Below, one piece after another: positions 59,149 through 64,000 of a stretch of 64,000 nt of DNA. The stretch spans positions 62,001 to 126,000 of the forward strand of contig CAZXCU010000007.1 in NCBI GenBank assembly GCA_964639245.1, written 5' to 3'. This DNA is from SB15 sp964639245. Its GTDB lineage: Bacteria; Chloroflexota; Anaerolineae; Aggregatilineales; J027. The position numbers and the translations under genes are program-made. Below the pieces are notes generated by a model. The model did not search any database. It was not told the origin of the DNA and saw nothing but the letters and a program-made list of their open reading frames with translations. The first letter of the stretch is position 1. Each line of letters starts with the position of its first letter.

Positions 59149-60672
59149 ATGTTTGCACGATTTTTGCGCCAATTACACCGGCGGGACTCAGCACTCCCCG
59201 ATTTGCACCATCCTATTTTTCAAGTGACGGGGAAAGCTATTTTTGTCGTCCGGGCAAATGGGCAGATTTTAGATTATAACGAGCAAGCAGGCGACTTATT
59301 GGGCTTATCCCCTGCAACGACAATCCATGATATTTATAAAATGTGGTCGTTCATCAAAGAAAATGGCGACCCCCTGCCCTTTAACGAATATCCCTGTCAG
59401 ACGACCTTTGCCAGTGGTCGCCCGCAGCAACAATATGTCATTGGCTTCCAGCGTCATGATCACTTGTTGTGGGTGGCTTCCAATACCTTACCGCTTTACC
59501 AAGGCAAGACCCTGTTTGCTGTGGCGGTCTCGCTCAAGGACATTACCGCCGAAAGACACCATCTCAAAGATTTACAAGACCGCGAGCGCCGCTACCGTTC
59601 CTTATTCGAGCAGGTCAATGACGCGGTGTTCATTCTGGATTTGAACGGTGTGCATGTGGATGTCAACCACAAAGCCTGCGAGATGTTGGGGTATAACTAC
59701 CATGAATTAATCAACATTACCTTCCGCGAAGTCGTCGCCAATTATGAATATCCAAACAGCGAAGGGGTACTTCAGCGTTTGTTGGCGGGAGAAATTGTGC
59801 CAGTTTACGAGCGAATCTTTCGCCATAAAGACGGTACAGAATTTCCGGTGGAAATTAATGTCCAACTGGTACACAATGACACTGGCACACCGCTTTATAT
59901 TCAAAGCATCGTTCGGGACATTCGCCGCCGCAAGGCCGATGCTCAACGGCAGATGGAGTACCAATTGCTCCAAGAACAGCAGGCAATGTTAGATGAATTT
60001 ATCCGAGATATAGCGCATGATGTTCGCACGCCCTTAACCATCATCAGCAACAGCACCTATTTACTCAAGAAAAGCAGCGACCATCAAGAAAAATATTTAA
60101 AATCGATTGATGATGAAGTCCACCGTCTGTCTAAATTGTTGGATGAACTGCTGCTCATGTCCCGTCTCAACCACGGGGCCGACTTGACCATGCAGCCAAT
60201 TAACCTGAACAGTTTGCTTCAGCAAGTCATTCAATCGGTTATGCCCCTTGCGGCACAAAAAAATATTGACATTCAGCCCCACCCGAACCCACCCATCCCT
60301 GAAATACTGGGGAATGTCGAGGCAATGGCGAACCTGTTTCACAATCTCCTCAAAAATGCGATTTTCTTTAGCCCCAATGCTGCCAAACCGATTGAGATCA
60401 TCTCCAGTGTATGCCCGTCCGAAATCGTAATTTCAATTCGAGATTATGGGGTAGGCATTACGCCCGAACATTTACCCAAGTTGTTCAAACCCTTGCACCG
60501 TTCGGACACATCGCGCAATTCGCAAACGGGCGGCGCGGGGTTGGGCTTGGCAATTGCTCAAAAAATTGCTGAAGCACATGGGGGAGTCATTCGGGTCGAA
60601 AGCACGCAAGGCGAAGGCAGCACATTTTCCGTCCATTTACCCAGAACCCCCAAAGTTAAAGTGGAAAAATGA
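59149..60672 (+). CDS. Soluble PAS-PAS histidine kinase
   Basis: 507 residues. First PAS at about 30-140 (FQVTGKAIFVVRANGQILDYNEQAGDLLGLSP), second PAS at about 150-265 (LFEQVNDAVFILDLNGVHVDVNHKACEMLGYNYHELINI), HisKA with FIRDIAHDVRTPLTII (His about 287) and HATPase with NLFHNLLKNAIFFSP, IRDYGVGI, GAGLGLAIAQKIAEAHGG. No membrane helix, so a cytosolic signal. No response regulator is adjacent. Its stop overlaps the start of the GH8 gene (ATGA). Confidence 0.9.
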   Translation: MFARFLRQLHRRDSALPDLHHPIFQVTGKAIFVVRANGQILDYNEQAGDLLGLSPATTIHDIYKMWSFIKENGDPLPFNEYPCQTTFASGRPQQQYVIGFQRHDHLLWVASNTLPLYQGKTLFAVAVSLKDITAERHHLKDLQDRERRYRSLFEQVNDAVFILDLNGVHVDVNHKACEMLGYNYHELINITFREVVANYEYPNSEGVLQRLLAGEIVPVYERIFRHKDGTEFPVEINVQLVHNDTGTPLYIQSIVRDIRRRKADAQRQMEYQLLQEQQAMLDEFIRDIAHDVRTPLTIISNSTYLLKKSSDHQEKYLKSIDDEVHRLSKLLDELLLMSRLNHGADLTMQPINLNSLLQQVIQSVMPLAAQKNIDIQPHPNPPIPEILGNVEAMANLFHNLLKNAIFFSPNAAKPIEIISSVCPSEIVISIRDYGVGITPEHLPKLFKPLHRSDTSRNSQTGGAGLGLAIAQKIAEAHGGVIRVESTQGEGSTFSVHLPRTPKVKVEK

Positions 60673-61895
60673 TGAAACCCCTTGTATTAATTTTCCTAAT
60701 GCTCACTTTTTTGTCGAAGACGCTTCTCGCCCAAACACCCCCCACCCCACCCAGTGAAGGCGCATTTTATAGCGGGGACTATCGTAATATGCTGGCGGAA
60801 TGGGGCATTGCCGAAACCGAGATTGAAGCGCGGATTGAGCAAACCTGGCAGCAGCTTTTTTACGGAGACGACGAGACCGAACGCATCTATTACCCGGTAG
60901 GGGAGGACATGGCCTATATTCTGGACATTGGCAATCAGGATGTTCGCAGCGAAGGCATGTCCTATGGCCTGATGGTCGCTGTCCAACTGGATAAAAAAGA
61001 AGAATTTAACCGCCTGTGGACATGGGCAAAAACCTATATGTATCATTCGGACGGGGCGTATAAAGGCTATTTTGCATGGCATTGCACCCCCGATGGCACA
61101 CAGATTGACGAAAACCCCGCGCCAGACGGCGAAGAATGGTTTGTGACTGCCCTGTTTTTTGCCGCAGCGCGATGGGGCAACGGGGAAGGCATCTATGATT
61201 ATGAAGCCGAAGCCAACGCGATTTTAAACGCCATGTTGCATCAAGACAGTGTTCACGCCACCCCCATGTTTGACCCGGAATATCAGATGATTGTTTTTGT
61301 ACCGACACCGGGCGAAGTCAGCAGCTTTACTGACCCATCCTACCACCTTCCGTATTATTATGAATTGTGGGCGCGGTGGGCAGCCCAAGATAACGATTAC
61401 TGGTCACAGGCTGCCAGCGTCAGCCGCGCATTCTGGAAAAAAACCGCCCATCCCGAAACCGGTTTGATGCCGAACTATGCCGAATTTACGGGTGAACCGA
61501 AAGCATGGGACAATTACGGCGAATATTTTTACGCAGATGCGTGGCGTAACAGTATGAACGTCGCCGTCGATTATCTGTGGTTTGCGCCGGAATCATGGCA
61601 TATCGAGCAAAGCAACCGTCTGTTAAATTTTTTCGCGGGTTTGGGGGCATACAACAGCAAATTTACGATTGACGGTGAACCAGTTGAACCAAATCACCGT
61701 TCGACAGGGTTAATCGCTATGAATGCCGTCGCTGCGATGGCTTCTACCAACGAAAACGCATGGCAGTTTGTAGAAGAATTCTGGAATCTGCCGGTTCCGG
61801 TAGGCCGATGGCGCTACTACGACGGGCTGCTCTATCTGTTTGCGCTGCTGCATCTGAGTGGCAACTTTCAGATTTACGACCCGACGCTTCCGTAA
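60669..61895 (+). CDS. Glycoside hydrolase family 8, secreted
   Basis: 408 residues with a signal peptide (PLVLIFLMLTFLSKTLLAQ). GH8 features: VRSEGMSYGLMVAVQLDKK with the general acid Glu at about 95, APDGEEWFVTALFFAAARWGNGEG with the base-like Asp at about 153, and DAWRNSMNVAVDYLW. Family members hydrolyse xylan oligosaccharides, chitosan or beta-glucans; the exact substrate cannot be read. It overlaps the histidine kinase gene by 4 bp, so the two are translationally coupled. Confidence 0.88.
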   Translation: MMKPLVLIFLMLTFLSKTLLAQTPPTPPSEGAFYSGDYRNMLAEWGIAETEIEARIEQTWQQLFYGDDETERIYYPVGEDMAYILDIGNQDVRSEGMSYGLMVAVQLDKKEEFNRLWTWAKTYMYHSDGAYKGYFAWHCTPDGTQIDENPAPDGEEWFVTALFFAAARWGNGEGIYDYEAEANAILNAMLHQDSVHATPMFDPEYQMIVFVPTPGEVSSFTDPSYHLPYYYELWARWAAQDNDYWSQAASVSRAFWKKTAHPETGLMPNYAEFTGEPKAWDNYGEYFYADAWRNSMNVAVDYLWFAPESWHIEQSNRLLNFFAGLGAYNSKFTIDGEPVEPNHRSTGLIAMNAVAAMASTNENAWQFVEEFWNLPVPVGRWRYYDGLLYLFALLHLSGNFQIYDPTLP

Positions 61896-61982
61896 GTTAC
61901 AATCCACACGGGTTTTGTTGATTTTATACAGCGTAAAAAGCCGTTTGAACATGGTACGCTCTACAAAAAAAGAGGGTTACGC

Positions 61983-62342
61983 ATGTTTCAAATTACCCGC
62001 CCGGAATGGGATATTCTTCGTGTGGAATTGGTGAATGGCTGGAATGCTGAGACAGAATCCAGCGAGATGTTTCAAACCTTGTTGGCAGAACTCGATAATA
62101 GTTTAGAGAGTGTTACCCTGCTCATTGTGGCAGGCGAAAAACGTCCTGCTTATACCGATTTACAAGCAGCATGGGCGATTCTGCTGCATGACGAACTCAA
62201 AAAAATCGTGGTGGTGGCAAAAGACGCGCAACACGCCATCAACCATATGGGCGCGGCACGGGCAGAACGCGGACTACCCCCTATTCCGATTGCGGCCTAC
62301 GATACCGAAACTGAAGCGCTGGCAGCCTTGGTCAAAGCCTAA
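61983..62342 (+). CDS. STAS/SpoIIAA-like protein
   Basis: 119 residues. Pattern FQITRPEWDILRVELVNGWNAETESSEMFQTLLAELDNSLESVTLLIVAGEKRPAYTDLQAAWAILLHDELKKIVVVAKDAQHAINHMGAARAERGLPPIPIAAYDTETEALAAL, with strands and helices in the STAS order and a final T-E-T-E-A-L-A-A-L helix as in the other small proteins. Alone between GH8 and GT2; AGAGGG lies upstream of the ATG at 61983. Confidence 0.65.
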   Translation: MFQITRPEWDILRVELVNGWNAETESSEMFQTLLAELDNSLESVTLLIVAGEKRPAYTDLQAAWAILLHDELKKIVVVAKDAQHAINHMGAARAERGLPPIPIAAYDTETEALAALVKA

Positions 62343-62349
62343 CCCGTTT

Positions 62350-62373
62350 CACAGGTCACCGGGGTGATTTTTT
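62350..62373 (+). terminator. Weak intrinsic terminator after the STAS-like gene
   Basis: TCAC-CGGG-GTGA is a short stem followed by TTTTTT, 12 bp after the stop. The stem is only four or five pairs, so it may be weak. Confidence 0.4.
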
Positions 62374-62443
62374 GAATCGCCCCTACCCATCTTTCCCCCG
62401 CCATGTACAATACATGCCCTATATTTTAAGCTGATGAGAGCCT

Positions 62444-63175
62444 ATGACCAACCAACCCCAAGCGACGGACAAACCCCTCGTTTCGATTATTCTGGCAACC
62501 TACAATGAACGTGAAAATATTCATAACACCGTAGGCGCGATTTTTGAACATGTCCGCGCCCCTGTCGAAGTCATTGTTGTTGACGATAATTCACCCGATG
62601 AAACATGGCGTTTGGTCGAAGAAATGAATGATCCTCGTGTGGTCATTATTCGTCGGGTGGACACCAAAGGGTTAGCGTCTGCGTTTAATCGCGGGATTAT
62701 CGAATCACGCGGGGGGATTGTGGGTTGGATGGACGCGGATATGTGTATGCCACCCTCTATGCTGCCCGCCATGATCGAAAAACTCAAGGAATATGATATT
62801 GTCATTGGCTCACGCTATGCCCCCGGCGGCTTGGATGACCGTCAACAACTGCGCGTGCTGTCTAGCAAAATCATTAACGGCTTGGCGACCTTTGTTTTGG
62901 GGTATGGCATCAAAGATTATGATAGCGGCTTTGTCGTCCTCAAGCGGGATGTCTTCAATAAAGTCTCGCTGATTCCGACAGGCTACGGCGCATATTTCAT
63001 GGAATTTTTGTATACCGCCCGTCGCAAAGGACTCACTGTCTACGAAATGCCGTATCATTTTACCGACCGTGCAGTGGGGGTGAGCAAATCTGCCCCTAAT
63101 ATCTGGCGTTTTTTCTGGACAGGCATGGGCTATGTCTATCGTATTTTCGTGGCGCGTTTTAGGAGAATCGATTAA
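62444..63175 (+). CDS. GT2 glycosyltransferase, dolichol/polyprenyl-phosphate mannosyltransferase-like
   Basis: 243 residues. GT-A: VSIILATYNERENIHNTVGAIF, VEVIVVDDNSPDETWRLVEE, DTKGLASAFNRGIIESRGGIVGWMDADMCMPPSML with DAD, IVIGSRYAPGG. It ends PYHFTDRAVGVSKSAPNIWRFFWTGMGYVYRIFVARF without membrane helices, like DPM1-type soluble enzymes. It would charge a lipid carrier with a sugar. Stop and next start overlap (TAATG). Confidence 0.85.
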   Translation: MTNQPQATDKPLVSIILATYNERENIHNTVGAIFEHVRAPVEVIVVDDNSPDETWRLVEEMNDPRVVIIRRVDTKGLASAFNRGIIESRGGIVGWMDADMCMPPSMLPAMIEKLKEYDIVIGSRYAPGGLDDRQQLRVLSSKIINGLATFVLGYGIKDYDSGFVVLKRDVFNKVSLIPTGYGAYFMEFLYTARRKGLTVYEMPYHFTDRAVGVSKSAPNIWRFFWTGMGYVYRIFVARFRRID

Positions 63176-63552
63176 TGGCAACACATGAAATTTTAAAACC
63201 CTCCTTTGTCCGGTTGGATGAACGTGGCGAATTTTGCGAACTGCTCAACACCGGGCAGTGGGAAAGTCTGGTCTATGGCGCGATGCAGCAGGGCGCAGTG
63301 TTGGGCAACCACTATCATAAGGAAACACGCATCTTTTTTATGCTGCTGAGTGGGCGTGTCACCGTTTCGATTATCAATGTGGACACTTACGAACGGGATA
63401 AATTGGTGCTAGAACGGCACGAAGGCTGCTATTTTGAGCCGCATGAATCGCACAAAATTATTTTTGAGGCGGATGGCAGTTTTGTGTTCATGAAAGACAA
63501 ACAGTACAACCCCCAAGAACCCGACACCTACCCGTATCCCGTAGAATTTTAA
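63175..63552 (+). CDS. Cupin-type sugar-modification protein (WbuC/FdtA-like)
   Basis: 125 residues. Cupin: GAVLGNHYHKETRIFFMLLSGRVTVSIINV then RHEGCYFEPHESHKIIFEADGSFVFMKDKQYN. The conserved His of NHYHK and the downstream strand EPHESH fit the metal or sugar-binding site of sugar 3,4-ketoisomerase-like proteins. Function probably in nucleotide-sugar or glycan modification, coupled to the GT2 gene. Confidence 0.75.
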   Translation: MATHEILKPSFVRLDERGEFCELLNTGQWESLVYGAMQQGAVLGNHYHKETRIFFMLLSGRVTVSIINVDTYERDKLVLERHEGCYFEPHESHKIIFEADGSFVFMKDKQYNPQEPDTYPYPVEF

Positions 63553-63554
63553 AC

Positions 63555-64000
63555 ATGGAAACTGCCGAATATCGCATCATGTACGACCTCGAAACCTCGT
63601 ATTGGTGGTTTCGGAATATCCATGACATTTTAACCGACCTGATTCGCCCATCCGTCACCCCGACCAGCAAAGTGTTGGATGCTGGCTGCGGAACAGGCGG
63701 ATTGATGCTGCGTTTGAACCAGCTTTCGCGCCAGACCTATGGCCTCGATTTATCAGCCGATGCCGCTGCCTTCTGGGATGAACGCGGCGTAAAACCCCGT
63801 ACCAATATCGCCTCCATTAACGAACTGCCCTATCCCGCCAACCAGTTTGATGCTGTATTGAGTGTGGATATTCTGGAATGTGACGGGGTGGAGGACAAAC
63901 GCGCCTATGCTGAACTTGTCCGCGTGACTCAACCGGGCGGTTTGATTGTGATTGTCGTGCCTGCCTATCAATGGATGATGACAGAAGGGCATCACAAAGC
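63555..64000 (+). CDS. SAM-dependent methyltransferase (N-terminal part; runs off the right edge)
   Basis: 148 residues seen, from the ATG at 63555, two bases after the previous stop. Class I fold: METAEYRIMYDLETSYWWFRNIHDIL, VLDAGCGTGGLMLRLNQLS, TYGLDLSADAAAFW, LPYPANQFDAVLSVDILEC, QPGGLIVIVVPAYQWMM. The YWWFRN stretch is typical of glycan-associated methyltransferases. It continues the GT2-cupin operon. Confidence 0.82.
   Translation, partial: METAEYRIMYDLETSYWWFRNIHDILTDLIRPSVTPTSKVLDAGCGTGGLMLRLNQLSRQTYGLDLSADAAAFWDERGVKPRTNIASINELPYPANQFDAVLSVDILECDGVEDKRAYAELVRVTQPGGLIVIVVPAYQWMMTEGHHK

Overview
The window is bacterial, of moderate GC, gene-dense and mostly protein coding. The gene repertoire suggests a Chloroflexota (Anaerolineae-like) bacterium: many membrane-anchored PD40/TolB-type propellers, NarL-like regulators fused to Ser/Thr kinases, DUF4178/DUF350 genes, SpoIIAA/STAS-like small proteins and a complete Kdp system. 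This taxonomic call is inference from gene content; no rRNA or other marker gene is present, and I see no tRNA, CRISPR array, phage or complete insertion sequence.

Layout. 1-8965: a divergent DUF4118 sensor fragment with a structured, attenuated leader, then the complete potassium-uptake operon (small peptide, kdpF, kdpA, kdpB, kdpC, kdpD, kdpE). 9144-13391: a membrane glutaredoxin, a minus-strand run of two STAS-like proteins and a PD40 propeller, a large secreted protein of unknown function and a DUF1328 protein. 13513-20130: a DUF4178/DUF4178/secreted peptide/membrane spermidine-synthase operon, with its usual partners DUF350 and DUF2617 nearby on the other strand; a hicAB pair and a glycosyltransferase lie between the two halves. 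20164-25078: glycan-assembly genes. 25428-34397: two runs of three overlapping PD40 propeller genes, separated by an orphan CpaF-type ATPase and a Ser/Thr kinase fused to a degenerate histidine kinase and a LuxR DNA-binding domain. 34350-41247: a MerB-like protein, glycosyltransferases, two more STAS-like proteins, a lipoprotein and a secreted TolB-like propeller carrying six calcium-type loops. 41248-42700: an AT-rich patch of unknown genes. 42807-58964: SGNH lipoprotein, DUF4139 protein, MacB/FtsX permease, a frameshifted DUF3179 gene, DinB, GNAT, clpB, a secreted SH3-type protein, an MFS carrier and a sugar aminotransferase. 59149-64000: a PAS histidine kinase overlapping a GH8 glycosidase, a STAS-like protein, and a glycan modification operon running off the right edge.

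Two themes recur. One is extracytoplasmic sensing and envelope work: Kdp, PD40 propellers, the DUF4178/polyamine module, glycosyltransferases and lipoproteins. The other is a population of short palindromic repeats: a 138 bp mobile-looking element present twice, a second repeat with a nested insert, a nested inverted-repeat element at 48.7-48.9 kb, and C/G-tract repeats in several gaps. They share a modular design in which a constant GTAG-GGAC...GTCC-CTAC frame holds different palindromic arms.
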